DNA of 64,000 nt from Planctomycetia bacterium (lineage in GTDB: Bacteria > Planctomycetota > Phycisphaerae > Phycisphaerales > SM1A02). How positions within the stretch are numbered: the first letter of the stretch is position 1; every line of letters begins with the position of its first letter. The position numbers and the translations under genes are program-made. Under the pieces are notes generated by a model. That model was not told where the DNA came from and made no database searches. It worked only from the letters and a program-made list of their open reading frames with translations. The DNA lies in NCBI GenBank assembly GCA_005776885.1, contig SXOD01000020.1, positions 1-64,000 on the forward strand, read 5' to 3'. Shown piece after piece: positions 7,091-15,737 of this stretch.

Positions 7091-8947
7091 ATGGATCGAT
7101 TCACCCGCATCGGCGCGATGGAATGCGCGATGGAATGCGCGAGTGTCGTGCTCGCGGGCGTGCTCGCGGGCGTGCTCGCACTCTCGTCTGCCGAGGCGGT
7201 GGGTGCGCAGGGCCAATCTCCCACCCAGCCATCGCCGCCTCCCATCCCCGGCTCGTTGCTGGAGCAATACCTCCGCGACCTTGAGGCTGCCGACGCGACG
7301 CTTGATCCCGCCGCCTCTGACGGCCCCGATCTCGTGGCGATCGCGGCCGGCGGGAATTTTGCCGTCAGCTGGGCGCCACCAACGGTTCTTCGCGGGGGGT
7401 TGGCGATGGCGATCGTGGAGCGGACGAACCCCGAGTCGTCCTGGCCCCAGTCGTTCGACGTGAGAGTGGCCGATCACCCAGTGCAATCCGCGCCGTGCCT
7501 GGCCATCCAGCCACTGGCCACGCAGGGTGCTCCGGCATGGTCTGACCCGGTGCAGTGGCTGGCGGCGGCGCAACCCACCGACCAGTCGTGGGCGTGGATC
7601 ATCGTGTCGATCCCGGTTGACGCGCCTCGTCAACTCTCATGGCCCTGCCCATCGACTCCGCCATTCACCAGCAGCGTTCTTGATCCGATCGCACCTGGCA
7701 CGCTCTCCGTACCCGATCCGGTCCTCGACGCTGGCCCAGGGGCCAACCTTGAGAATGCCTCGCCGGCCGCTCGAGCCCCGGCCGAGCACATCCGCGATCG
7801 CATCACGGCACGGGAACTTGGCCGGGCGATCGCGCCCGAGGCCGGGCAGCCGCTGGATCGAACCCTCGCGATGGCGCTGGCCGATCGGTGGGACGCTGCG
7901 CTCGCTGGCGTGGCGGCAGTCGACCCGCTCGCAGCCGAACGATTGGTGCACGCGTTGGCGTCGGTTTCCAAGGGAGCCGCCGAGGATGGTCGCGAGGTGC
8001 TCATCGCGAGCTGGGTGAGTGACCCTGGACAGCTTGACCGGCTCCTCACGGGGCTGGAACAGTCGACGCGCGACGTCGGGCCGGAGTCCGCGGCAGCCTT
8101 CGCGCGCGCGTGGGTCGATGACCAGCCGCTTGTTGGCGTGTGGATCGAGCGACTTTCTCAGGAGGGGGTCGTGCTTGGTGCCATGAACGGCAGCTTCGAG
8201 AATCGCGTGCTCGAGGCCACGTGGCTTGGAGCAGACACCACCGTCACGATTCCGGTGCTCTCAGGCTCGTACCAATCGGTCGTGGTGCCGGTGCCAGCCG
8301 AGGCGGCCTCCAGCCTGAAGACGCTCCTGGTCACCTCTCCAGGGCGCGAGTGGCGATTCGCGGTGCCGCCCGCCGTGGTCCCCGCGCAAGCGCCGGGAAT
8401 CTCCTTCGGCCCGTTCTTCCGCACGGCGACGCTCGCGGAAACCTTGCAGGGAGTCGGCTCGACCGCGACAGCGGAGTGGGCCACCGATGCTCGACTGCGG
8501 CGGCGGCCGTCCGGATGGGAACTGGCGATCGAGGCCCATCGACCCATCGCTGATGAGGGCCGTGACGAGCTCATCATCGACCTTCCCTCGCGCGGTGCCC
8601 GGCTGGTCGTGCCGGAACTCGGCCCCATCAAGATCATGAGCCTGGCCAGCGGCCAGCCACTGCTGGACTCGCCCATGAATGCGCGGCGCATGGAGCGACT
8701 CTCCGGCGCCGACGCCTGGTCCGTCACCATCGAGCTCCCCATGGCCTGGATGGGAGGCGAGCACCCGCCCTTCGGCACGTTCGTGCCCATCGCGATTTCC
8801 CGGCGGATCGCCGGCATGGGTCGATTCACCCCGATGCGACCGCTGGTCCCGTGGAACGAGCGCGGGCACGACGTCGTGGTGGACGTGGGAGCCTGGCCGC
8901 TGCCCGACGAGCCGGCGACTCGTCGCACTGGACTGCTCGCGCCGTAG
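7091..8947 (+). CDS. Large secreted protein of unknown function
   Basis: 618 residues from ATG 7091 (a TTG at 7085 overlapping the upstream stop is possible). The N-terminus is an export signal built from duplicated 12-bp units (AMECAMECA and VLAGVLAGVLA). It is followed by a Pro-rich linker (QSPTQPSPPPIPGS) and then several beta-rich stretches. Visible segments include NGSFENRVLEATWLGADTTVTIPVLSGSYQSVVVPVPAEA and a C-terminal region (GWELAIEAHRPIADEGRDELIIDLPSRGARLVVPELG, AWSVTIELPMAWMGGE, PFGTFVPIAISRRI). The C-terminal region faintly recalls CBM9-like domains used for sugar or surface binding. I do not recognise a family or catalytic motif. It follows another secreted unknown by 2 bases, so they may form an envelope pair. 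Confidence 0.72.
   Translation: MDRFTRIGAMECAMECASVVLAGVLAGVLALSSAEAVGAQGQSPTQPSPPPIPGSLLEQYLRDLEAADATLDPAASDGPDLVAIAAGGNFAVSWAPPTVLRGGLAMAIVERTNPESSWPQSFDVRVADHPVQSAPCLAIQPLATQGAPAWSDPVQWLAAAQPTDQSWAWIIVSIPVDAPRQLSWPCPSTPPFTSSVLDPIAPGTLSVPDPVLDAGPGANLENASPAARAPAEHIRDRITARELGRAIAPEAGQPLDRTLAMALADRWDAALAGVAAVDPLAAERLVHALASVSKGAAEDGREVLIASWVSDPGQLDRLLTGLEQSTRDVGPESAAAFARAWVDDQPLVGVWIERLSQEGVVLGAMNGSFENRVLEATWLGADTTVTIPVLSGSYQSVVVPVPAEAASSLKTLLVTSPGREWRFAVPPAVVPAQAPGISFGPFFRTATLAETLQGVGSTATAEWATDARLRRRPSGWELAIEAHRPIADEGRDELIIDLPSRGARLVVPELGPIKIMSLASGQPLLDSPMNARRMERLSGADAWSVTIELPMAWMGGEHPPFGTFVPIAISRRIAGMGRFTPMRPLVPWNERGHDVVVDVGAWPLPDEPATRRTGLLAP
7118..7183 (+). repeat. Two consecutive 12-bp tandem duplications in the signal-peptide region
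   Basis: ATGGAATGCGCG occurs twice perfectly at 7118-7141, and GTGCTCGCGGGC occurs twice plus a partial third copy at 7148-7183. Both are in frame with the secreted protein at 7091, giving MECAMECA and VLAGVLAGVLA. They fit replication slippage of four-codon units. Confidence 0.85.
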
Positions 8948-9003
8948 CGATTCGGCGACGAGGCAGGGCGGAACGGAAGGGCTGAATGGCCGAGGGCGCG
9001 ACC

Positions 9004-9009
9004 TATACT
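9004..9009 (+). promoter_or_regulatory. Candidate -10 element (TATACT) of parA, leaderless arrangement
   Basis: TATACT lies 7 bases before ATG 9017, so transcription would start at or next to the start codon. No good Shine-Dalgarno fits between them, and no clear -35 was seen. The same arrangement recurs at many genes in this window. Confidence 0.5.
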
Positions 9010-9016
9010 CGCTCCC

Positions 9017-9922
9017 ATGCCGCCGGCCAGACACGCGAGGATTGTCGCGATCCTGAACCAGAAGGGCGGCGTGGGAAAGACGACCAGCGCCGTCAACCTC
9101 GGGGCCGCGCTCGCGCGTGCGGGCAAGAAGGTGTTGCTGGTGGACCTGGACCCGCAGTCCAACCTCTCCATGCACCTGGGCCACGAGCCCACCGACGACG
9201 CGCCAAGTGTCCGCGAACTGCTGGCCGACCCGGCCGTCCGCGTGAAGCATGTGTTGGTCAAGGCGAGGCCGACGCTCCACCTGGTGCCGTCCACCACGGA
9301 GCTGGCGCTGGCCGAGGGCGAGCTGGCGATGCTTGAGGGCATGCACTACCGGCTCGCCGAAAAGTTGGCGGCATCGCGCAAGGACTACGACCTCATCCTC
9401 ATCGACTGCCCTCCGAGCCTGGGCGTCCTCACGGTCAATGCGCTCGTGGCGTCCCAGGAAGTCATCGTCCCGATCGTGCCGCAGTACCTGGCGCTGCGAG
9501 GCCTGGAAAACCTCGTGAAGACCATCGGCATGGTGGTCGCGCACCTCAACCCTGGCCTGGAGCTGGGGGGGGTGATCCTCACCCAGTTCGACAAGCAGGC
9601 GCTGCACTCGCGCGCGGTCGTGGACGAGATCGAGTCGTTCTTCGCGGCCGCTCGAGGCACCGACGGGCCGCTTCGCCGTGCCAAGGTGTACGAGCCGCAC
9701 GTCCGCCGCAACATCCGCCTCGCGGAGGCCCCGAGCTTCGGCAAGACTGCGGTGGAGTATGCGCCTGACAGCCCTGGCGCCCAGGACTACATCGCACTCG
9801 CCGCGCAGTTGGTGACGACGTGGGACGCGCTCGCCGCCACGGCGCCCGCTGGCGGAACGACCGGCGCCACCGCCGCGGAGGCCGCTCCCGCACCGGCTCC
9901 CGCACCGGCACCGGCGGCGTGA
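9017..9922 (+). CDS. parA: ParA family ATPase (chromosome partitioning type)
   Basis: 301 residues. ParA/Soj proteins bind ATP and DNA and move ParB-parS complexes during chromosome segregation. The deviant Walker A is QKGGVGKTTSAVNLG (about residues 14-28), switch I includes LVDLDPQSNLS, and Walker B is YDLILIDCPPSLG. The core ends at about residue 265 with EYAPDSPGAQDYIALAAQLV. A low-complexity tail rich in Ala-Pro (APAPAPAPAPAA) follows, unusual for ParA. No parB or parS is next to it; a VanZ-like gene begins at the base of its stop codon (TGATG). A cargo-specific orphan ParA is therefore possible. Confidence 0.9.
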   Translation: MPPARHARIVAILNQKGGVGKTTSAVNLGAALARAGKKVLLVDLDPQSNLSMHLGHEPTDDAPSVRELLADPAVRVKHVLVKARPTLHLVPSTTELALAEGELAMLEGMHYRLAEKLAASRKDYDLILIDCPPSLGVLTVNALVASQEVIVPIVPQYLALRGLENLVKTIGMVVAHLNPGLELGGVILTQFDKQALHSRAVVDEIESFFAAARGTDGPLRRAKVYEPHVRRNIRLAEAPSFGKTAVEYAPDSPGAQDYIALAAQLVTTWDALAATAPAGGTTGATAAEAAPAPAPAPAPAA

Positions 9923-10728
9923 TGCATCGGTTCCGGCAAGGCATCGCGTGGGGCATGCTCCTGTGCAGCTTCGTGGCCACGCACTGGCCTGCACTCCAGC
10001 TGCCGCCCACCTTCGAAGGTGGCGACCAAGTGCTGCACTTCGTGACGTTCCTCGCCGTCGGCCTCGCCGTGTGGTGGGCCGACTGGTTCCCGACGCCCAG
10101 CCGGTTCCTCCTGGCGGCGCTGGGGTGGTCGCTCCTGGACGAGTCGCTCCAGGGCATCGAAATCATCCAGCGATGGACCGTCGACACGGACTTCCTGGCC
10201 AATGCGTCCGGCGTCACGGTGGCGTGGGCCTTCGCCTCAGCCAATCGATCGACCCCCGCGACGCGACTGGCGATGGAGCGTGCCGTCGTCTCGAGGCGCA
10301 ATGCGATTCCCGCGCTCGCCAGCGCCACGCTCCTGGGTGCGATGGCGGGATCGACCCTGGCCATGGCCGCACTCCCCCTCCTGCGCTGGCTTCACCAGCT
10401 CCCCGCCGTGCAGTCGGCGATCATCGGGGCCGTGCTCGGCGTGTGCGTCGCCTTCCAAGCGATGTGGTGGAGCCTTGCCCAGGCCATCGGCGCGGCACGG
10501 CCGCCTCGCAACGTCCGCGCGCGGGCGGCGTCCACGCTCAACGCCGCCGCCATGCTTGTCGGGGTGGCCCTTGCGTGCGTGGGGGTGGCGCGACTGGGGG
10601 TCGCCCTCGGCGGATTACAGCCTGGCCCATGGGAGCCCGACGCCATCCTCGTGGTCGCGATCCCATTCCTCGTCGTGCCGATCCTCGCATGGATTCGCCC
10701 TGCGGGCGTTCCTTCGACGCACGAATAG
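9922..10728 (+). CDS. VanZ-like integral membrane protein
   Basis: 268 residues from ATG 9922, which overlaps the parA stop by one base. The first 100 residues match the VanZ layout: a helix (IAWGMLLCSFVATHWPAL), then GGDQVLHFVTFLAVGLAVWWAD, and the conserved acid/Gln motif in WSLLDESLQGIE. VanZ-like domains are small membrane modules of poorly known function; VanZ itself gives low-level teicoplanin resistance. The second half adds about four more hydrophobic helices (ASATLLGAMAGSTLAMAALPLL, AIIGAVLGVCVAFQAMWW, LNAAAMLVGVALACVGVA, ILVVAIPFLVVPILAWI), which exceeds a plain VanZ domain. Confidence 0.78.
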   Translation: MHRFRQGIAWGMLLCSFVATHWPALQLPPTFEGGDQVLHFVTFLAVGLAVWWADWFPTPSRFLLAALGWSLLDESLQGIEIIQRWTVDTDFLANASGVTVAWAFASANRSTPATRLAMERAVVSRRNAIPALASATLLGAMAGSTLAMAALPLLRWLHQLPAVQSAIIGAVLGVCVAFQAMWWSLAQAIGAARPPRNVRARAASTLNAAAMLVGVALACVGVARLGVALGGLQPGPWEPDAILVVAIPFLVVPILAWIRPAGVPSTHE

Positions 10729-10731
10729 ACT
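10726..10731 (+). promoter_or_regulatory. Candidate -10 element (TAGACT) of the FAD protein gene
   Basis: TAGACT is 11 bases before ATG 10743, and its first three bases are the TAG stop of the VanZ-like gene. It fits the short-leader pattern seen elsewhere in the window. Confidence 0.45.
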
Positions 10732-10742
10732 GGCCGGGCTCG

Positions 10743-12074
10743 ATGCAGACCGACGTGGCCATCATTGGGGGGTCGATCGCAGCGCTTCGTGCGGCCCACG
10801 AGTGCGCGCGCAGCGGCGTGCCGTGGCTGCTGCTGGTCGCGGAGGATCACCTCGGCGACGGGACCGAGTCCCTGCGGCGCGGCGGATGCGTGCTGGATCA
10901 TCGACCCGCCATCATCGGAGGCGACGAAGAGGAGTGGGTGAGCTGGGACGAGTCGATCCTCGCCGGCGTCGGCCCCACGCCTCCCATGGTCGTCCGCTTT
11001 CGCCACGCCGGGCAGTTCCATGAGATGGCCGATCCGCTGCGGCACCCACTCGCCTCCACGCTGTCCCGCTGGCGAGGCCTCTTCGGCAGTGGACTTGGCG
11101 CCAGCCACTGGTCTGCCATCGCTCGACTGTCACAGATGGCGTCGGCGTGGCATCGATCGAAAGGCAACCAGACTGTGGGCGACGGCGAAGAAACCGTGGA
11201 CGAGATGCTCGATTCCGCTTCGTCGCCGAGGTCGCTCGCGGCCGCCGTCCTTCCACTGGTGCGCATGTTGGGGCTGGATCCGCTGGCCGCGGGAAGTGCG
11301 CGTGGGGCCGCCCGGGCGTGGCGCGGAGGCTCGTTTGGCCCCGCGATCTATGAAACCGGATTGTCGGGACTCCTGGATCATGTGGGTGCCGGCCTGCCCG
11401 TCCTCGACGACGAGCTGTCGGCTTCGCCGTCCGGCGTCCTGATGGACCACCCGGTCACGCGATTGGAACTCACGCATGATGGCGCCACGCTGCGCGTCGG
11501 CGACGATGAGATCCGTGCGCACGCCGTCGTGGTCGCGACCGCGAATCGTCCGTGGGAGCACGCGGACGATGTGCCCGATGATGCCGTCCGCCCGCCCACG
11601 GCGGCCACCATCCACTACCTCCTTCCCGCCAAGTCGCTTCCGTCCATGCTTGCCGGCGGCGCACTGGTCGTGAGTGACGAAGCGGGGCCCATCAACCACA
11701 TCATGGCCACCAGCGACGTGGCACCCGGATGTGCACCGGCGGGACGCGCGCTGGTGTCATGCACCGTGGTTGACCCGGGAGCGGTGGCGCTTGGCGATGT
11801 CGGCGTCGATCGCGCCGTCCGAGCACAACTTGAGGATTGGCTGGGAGCGCGGAGCTTGTCGGCGTGGCGAACCGCCGCCGTGCAGCGATCCCATCGAGCA
11901 CCGGACGCCTCCGGTGATGGCGTGTTGGTGGACGCCACCGGCACGCTGATCGACTGCGACCGAGGCGCGCTCTGCGGGCCACTGGTCGGGCAAGTCAGGG
12001 CCGGGCGGCTGGCGGCTCGGCGGGCGCTGGAGTTGATGGGGCTTCCTGGTTCGCCCCCGCGGCCGTCGAACTGA
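10743..12074 (+). CDS. FAD/NAD(P)-binding oxidoreductase, amine-oxidase-like
   Basis: 443 residues from ATG 10743; the longer upstream ORF is a shadow of the VanZ-like gene. The N-terminus is a dinucleotide-binding fold (MQTDVAIIGGSIAALRAAHECARSG, with GGSIAA in place of GxGxxG), followed by an acidic strand end and GGCVLDHRPAIIGGDEEEW. A second nucleotide-fold strand is seen at EIRAHAVVVATANRPWEH. The C-terminal FAD contact is likely GDGVLVDATGTLIDCDRGALCGPLVGQVRAGRLAARRALELMG. The layout is that of flavin amine oxidase or phytoene-desaturase-like proteins, with weak sequence signals, so the substrate is unknown. Its 3' end overlaps a convergent lipoprotein gene by 80 bases. Confidence 0.75.
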   Translation: MQTDVAIIGGSIAALRAAHECARSGVPWLLLVAEDHLGDGTESLRRGGCVLDHRPAIIGGDEEEWVSWDESILAGVGPTPPMVVRFRHAGQFHEMADPLRHPLASTLSRWRGLFGSGLGASHWSAIARLSQMASAWHRSKGNQTVGDGEETVDEMLDSASSPRSLAAAVLPLVRMLGLDPLAAGSARGAARAWRGGSFGPAIYETGLSGLLDHVGAGLPVLDDELSASPSGVLMDHPVTRLELTHDGATLRVGDDEIRAHAVVVATANRPWEHADDVPDDAVRPPTAATIHYLLPAKSLPSMLAGGALVVSDEAGPINHIMATSDVAPGCAPAGRALVSCTVVDPGAVALGDVGVDRAVRAQLEDWLGARSLSAWRTAAVQRSHRAPDASGDGVLVDATGTLIDCDRGALCGPLVGQVRAGRLAARRALELMGLPGSPPRPSN

Positions 12075-12546
12075 CGTCAATCGTCGCCCGCGACATCTCG
12101 GGATCGATTGAGTTGAACTCGACCAGCACGATCGCGCGGCGATCGCCCTTGAAGTAAGTCGTCTCCACCCGGTCACGGGAGCCCGTGCGCTTGAGCACCG
12201 CCCACCCGTGGTCCGCGAAGCGGCAATCCGTCTCCTTCACCGCCGCCTCGGCGTCTTCCATCGCACCGAAGCAGATCGCGTGGCCCGAGAGGAGCTCGCC
12301 GCCGCGCAGGTGAATGTCGGTGGAGAGGCGTACCTCGGTCCCGGCGACCAAGGGCACGTCCGATTCCAGGATGGTGGTCGGCCCGCTGGAACACCCGGTG
12401 AGGCCAACGGTGACCGCGATCGCCGCGGCGACGGTCGCGGCCACGGCCCGCACCGCCCGCACGGCCCATGTTCGCGACAACGCGCCGCACATCGGAGTGT
12501 CGCGCCGTGCGCCGCGGTTGGCGATTTGTGCCTGCGCCAAGTCCAT
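11995..12546 (-). CDS. Small lipoprotein of unknown function
   Basis: 183 residues on the minus strand. The signal has a long polar lead and then AVRAVAATVAAAIAVTVGLTGCSS, with lipobox LTGC. ATG 12546 was kept because a TATCTT hexamer lies 9 bases upstream; ATG 12492 would give a more ordinary signal length. The mature part has RLSTDIHLRGGELLSGHAICFGAMEDAEAAVKETDCRFADHGW and a beta-strand-rich segment VETTYFKGDRRAIVLVEFNSID. No family was recognised. The C-terminal 26 codons overlap the end of the convergent FAD protein gene. It is divergent from murJ by 23 bases. Confidence 0.65.
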   Translation of the reverse strand: MDLAQAQIANRGARRDTPMCGALSRTWAVRAVRAVAATVAAAIAVTVGLTGCSSGPTTILESDVPLVAGTEVRLSTDIHLRGGELLSGHAICFGAMEDAEAAVKETDCRFADHGWAVLKRTGSRDRVETTYFKGDRRAIVLVEFNSIDPEMSRATIDVSSTAAGANQEAPSTPAPAEPPAARP

Positions 12547-12555
12547 CGAGCCGAG

Positions 12556-12561
12556 AAGATA
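12556..12561 (-). promoter_or_regulatory. Candidate -10 element (TATCTT) of the lipoprotein gene
   Basis: Read on the minus strand, TATCTT lies 9 bases before ATG 12546. It supports the longer start and fits the window-wide short-leader pattern. Confidence 0.4.
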
Positions 12562-12569
12562 CCGCCGCG

Positions 12570-14156
12570 ATGTCCAAGGGCTTTGAGCACCACGCCCGCA
12601 CCTTCACGCTCTTGACGGTGGCCAGCCGCCTCACCGGGCTGGCCCGCGACGCGGCACTCACCCGCGCCTTCGGACTGGGACCGGTCGCCGACGCCTTCAC
12701 GTTCGCGTTCATGATCCCAAACCTGTTCCGGCGGCTCTTTGGCGAAGGGGCACTCTCGTCCGCTTTCCTGCCGGCCTACGCCAAGCGCCTCGAATCAGGC
12801 GGCGAAGCGGAGGCGGGCTACCTGGCGTGGCGAGTCCTGTCGATTGCGACGGTCGTGATGGGCTCGATCGTGGTCGCCGGTGAGCTGGTGCTGGGCGGCA
12901 TCCACCTCACGGACGGCCGCGAGGACACCAGGCTCACGGTATCGCTCTTGGCGATCATGCTGCCGTACATGCCGCTGGTGTGCCTGGTGGCGTTGCTTGG
13001 GGCCGTGCTCCAGGTGCACCACCGGTTTGGCCCAACGGCCAGTGCCCCGGTGATCCTCAACCTGCTGGTGGCGGGGACGGCCGTCGGCGGGTGGTGGCTC
13101 CTGGGGGAGGGGGATGCCACGGGAAGAGTCCTCGCGGTCGCGATCGCGGTGCTTGCCGCCGGCGTCCTCCAGCTGGGCTGGTGCCTTCTCGCGGTCCGGC
13201 CGTTGCGAGCCATCCGTCGAGGTTCGTCGGACTCATCGCTGGTCGCCTCGCGCAGCGTCTGGAAGACGACGCTCCCCATGCTGCTGGGACTTGGCGTCCT
13301 CCAGGTCAACACGTTCGTGGATGGCTTGATCGCCAGCTGGCCCACCACGTTTGGCTCGACGATCCTCGGGTTTGAGTATCCATTGCCAGAGGGCTCGATG
13401 GCCACGCTGAGCTTTGCGCAGCGTCTCTACGAGTTCCCGCTCGGCGTCTTCGGCGTGGCGATCGCGACGGCGATCTTCCCGCAGTTGGCCCGCGAGTCCC
13501 ACGATCCGGCACGATTCCAGTCCACGCTCCGGCGCGGGCTCAGGCTCTCTGTCTTCATCGGCGCGGCCGCGAGCACCGGCCTGGCGGCCGTCTGCTTCCC
13601 CCTCGCCGCCACGCTCTACGTCGGCAATGCCTTCTCGATGGACGACGCGTGGCGCGTGGCGTGGGTGGTCCTCGGGTACGCCCCCGCGATATGGGCCTAC
13701 AGCGTGAACCAGCTCTACACGCGGGCCTTCTATGCCATGGGAGACACGACCACTCCCGTGCGGCTGAGCATCGCCATGGTCGCACTCAACTTCACCCTCA
13801 ACATCATCCTCATCAACACGCCCCTCGGCGTGGCGGGCCTGGCGTGGAGCACGTGCGCGTGCGCCGTCCTGCAGTGCCTCATCCTCGGAAAGAAACTGGC
13901 GCGCCGGACAGGCCAGATCGTCGATCGCGAGGTCGGGCACTCCTTGCTGCGCAGCGCCGGGATCGCGCTCCTGATGGGGATCACGGTCGCCGTCACGCTC
14001 TCGACGATCACCGTGGACTCCTGGCTGAGCGCCGCATTGGCACTCGCCGCAGGCACGACGCTCGGCGCGGGGCTGGCGATTGCCGCCGCCGCGCTGCTGA
14101 AGGCGCCCGAGCTCAGTTGGGCGATGGGGCGACCTGGGGCAGCGGCTTCAGGCTGA
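12570..14156 (+). CDS. murJ: Lipid II flippase MurJ (MviN)
   Basis: 528 residues from ATG 12570. MurJ moves lipid II across the inner membrane for peptidoglycan synthesis. The family N-terminus is clear: FTLLTVASRLTGLARDAALTRAFGLGPVADAFTFAFMIPNLFRRLFGEGALSSAFLPAY, with the conserved basic residues. Further blocks are MATLSFAQRLYEFPLGVFGVAIATAIFPQLA and VNQLYTRAFYAMGDTTTPVRLS. The length and about 14 hydrophobic segments fit the family. Its presence argues for a peptidoglycan-making planctomycete. The last 44 bases overlap the convergent M16 peptidase gene. Confidence 0.96.
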   Translation: MSKGFEHHARTFTLLTVASRLTGLARDAALTRAFGLGPVADAFTFAFMIPNLFRRLFGEGALSSAFLPAYAKRLESGGEAEAGYLAWRVLSIATVVMGSIVVAGELVLGGIHLTDGREDTRLTVSLLAIMLPYMPLVCLVALLGAVLQVHHRFGPTASAPVILNLLVAGTAVGGWWLLGEGDATGRVLAVAIAVLAAGVLQLGWCLLAVRPLRAIRRGSSDSSLVASRSVWKTTLPMLLGLGVLQVNTFVDGLIASWPTTFGSTILGFEYPLPEGSMATLSFAQRLYEFPLGVFGVAIATAIFPQLARESHDPARFQSTLRRGLRLSVFIGAAASTGLAAVCFPLAATLYVGNAFSMDDAWRVAWVVLGYAPAIWAYSVNQLYTRAFYAMGDTTTPVRLSIAMVALNFTLNIILINTPLGVAGLAWSTCACAVLQCLILGKKLARRTGQIVDREVGHSLLRSAGIALLMGITVAVTLSTITVDSWLSAALALAAGTTLGAGLAIAAAALLKAPELSWAMGRPGAAASG

Positions 14157-15651
14157 GCGGATCGCGCGCGGGCAGGTGCTGCACCGGGCCAAAGACAGCC
14201 TCGACATCCTTCATGCTTGCGCGGCCGTTCTCGTCGCCGGGAGCGATCTCCTCCCAGTCGCCCACCACCAGCACGGCCATGGCGCCGGGCTGGAGGAGGC
14301 GCTGCGCGACGCGCTGGACATCCTCTCGCGTGACGGCGTTGACGCGGTCGCGGTAGGTGTCCCACCAGGCCGCGTCGCGCCCGGTCATTTCATCCTCGGC
14401 GAACACCGCGACGGTCGCGGCCTTGGAGCCAAACGTCTGTGGGAAGGTCTCGATGAACGACTTCTTGGCCGTGGCCAGTTCCTCCTCCGACACGAGCGTG
14501 TCACGCATCCGCGCGAACTCCTCGAGGATCAGCTTGATCGAGAGGGCGACGGTCGCATTCTTGCTCTGGACGCCGGCGTTGATCGTGCCAAGCGTGAAGG
14601 GGTCCGCCCTGAAGCCGCTGCCGGCGGAGTACGCCAGACCCTCGTCGGACCGGACGCGCTTGGTGATACGGCTGGTGAAGCCGCCTCCGCCGAGGATCTC
14701 GTTCATGAGCGTCGCCGCGACCACGTCAGGGTCGTCGCGCTGGAGGCTGCGGCCGCCGATGAAGACCTTGCCCTGTGGAATGTCCTTCTGGGCGTGATAG
14801 AGGCCATGGGGCGTCGTGTGGGCATCGGCACCGGGCGCGGCGTTGCGGGCCTGCGCCGGCGTCTCGCTGACGAACGCCTTTTCCAGCTTCTGCATCATTT
14901 GGTCGGGATCAAAGTCGCCCGACACGGTGAGCACGTAGTTGCCGGGGCGGAAGACCTGGCTGGAGGCCTCGCGGAGCTGGCCTTCGCCCATCGCCATGAT
15001 CTCGTCGGCGGTGGGCTGGGCGCCGCGCCATGTGTCTTCGCCGTACAAGAGCATCTTCCACTCGTAGCCCGCGATGGAGTCCGCATCGTCGTTGCGCTGC
15101 TTGAGCCCCTCCAGCATCGTCTCCTTGGCGATGCGGAGCCGATCGGCGTCGAAGCGCGGGGCCTTGAGCATGTCCATCATCATCGACAGCGTGGCGTCGA
15201 AGTTGGTGGCCAGCGCATTGAGGCTGGCTCCGCTGGACCATGGTCCGGACGTGACGCTCACGCTGCTGGCCATGAAATCGAGGTTCTCGTCCACTTCCGA
15301 CGGCGTGAGGCGTTCGGTGCCGCCGGTGCGCATCTGCGACGCGGCGAGCCCGGCGAGGCCGACCATCTCGCCGCCGATCTGGTTCTGCCCACCCATCGCG
15401 TTCACGCTGAGCGTGACCAGCGGGAAGGTCTTGTCCGGTGCCATGAACACGATCGTGCCGTCGCTCAGCGTGCGACGGAACTCGGAGGCCTTCGGTGCCG
15501 CAAACGTGAGTGGCGGGTACTGGATGTCGCGCGGGTGGGAGGGGATGGCGTCATCCGCGGTGGCGATCGCCGACGCGGCACCGGCCAGGCAGGGCAGGAG
15601 GAGCGCGGCGCACAGGAACTGGCACAGGGGAATGGAGAGTCGGTTCAGCAT
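14113..15651 (-). CDS. Secreted M16-family peptidase homologue without the zinc motif
   Basis: 512 residues with a signal peptide (LSIPLCQFLCAALLLPCLAGAASA). The two-half M16 (insulinase/pitrilysin) fold is visible: FRRTLSDGTIVFMAPDKTFPLVTLSVNA at the start, then YVLTVSGDFDPDQMMQKLEKAF. The second half has GKVFIGGRSLQRDDPDVVAATLMNEILGGGGFTSRITKRVRSDEGLAYSAGSGF. Where active members have HxxEH, this protein reads GLAGLAASQMRTGG, so it should not bind zinc. M16 systems commonly pair an active and an inactive chain; the upstream gene (15738-17633) has the motif and is transcribed in the same direction, 86 bases away. It probably acts as the structural partner outside the cytoplasm. Confidence 0.9.
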   Translation of the reverse strand: MLNRLSIPLCQFLCAALLLPCLAGAASAIATADDAIPSHPRDIQYPPLTFAAPKASEFRRTLSDGTIVFMAPDKTFPLVTLSVNAMGGQNQIGGEMVGLAGLAASQMRTGGTERLTPSEVDENLDFMASSVSVTSGPWSSGASLNALATNFDATLSMMMDMLKAPRFDADRLRIAKETMLEGLKQRNDDADSIAGYEWKMLLYGEDTWRGAQPTADEIMAMGEGQLREASSQVFRPGNYVLTVSGDFDPDQMMQKLEKAFVSETPAQARNAAPGADAHTTPHGLYHAQKDIPQGKVFIGGRSLQRDDPDVVAATLMNEILGGGGFTSRITKRVRSDEGLAYSAGSGFRADPFTLGTINAGVQSKNATVALSIKLILEEFARMRDTLVSEEELATAKKSFIETFPQTFGSKAATVAVFAEDEMTGRDAAWWDTYRDRVNAVTREDVQRVAQRLLQPGAMAVLVVGDWEEIAPGDENGRASMKDVEAVFGPVQHLPARDPLSLKPLPQVAPSPN

Positions 15652-15737
15652 GGTCGTCTCGTGACTTTGTTCGTCGTGTGATGGCTGGGGACGTCGCGCG
15701 GTGGCGACGCCATGTCGGTCGATGTGGTGGGGGGGCG

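Noticed and set aside
8261-9994. 577-residue minus-strand ORF
   Set aside because: Lies across the secreted protein and ParA on the other strand; no motif, and ParA is unmistakable.
14176-15681. 501-residue plus-strand ORF opposite the M16 homologue
   Set aside because: It is antisense to a clear M16 protein with a signal peptide; its translation is compositionally odd (His/Arg/Gly/Val rich) and has no motif. Long shadows are expected at this GC content.
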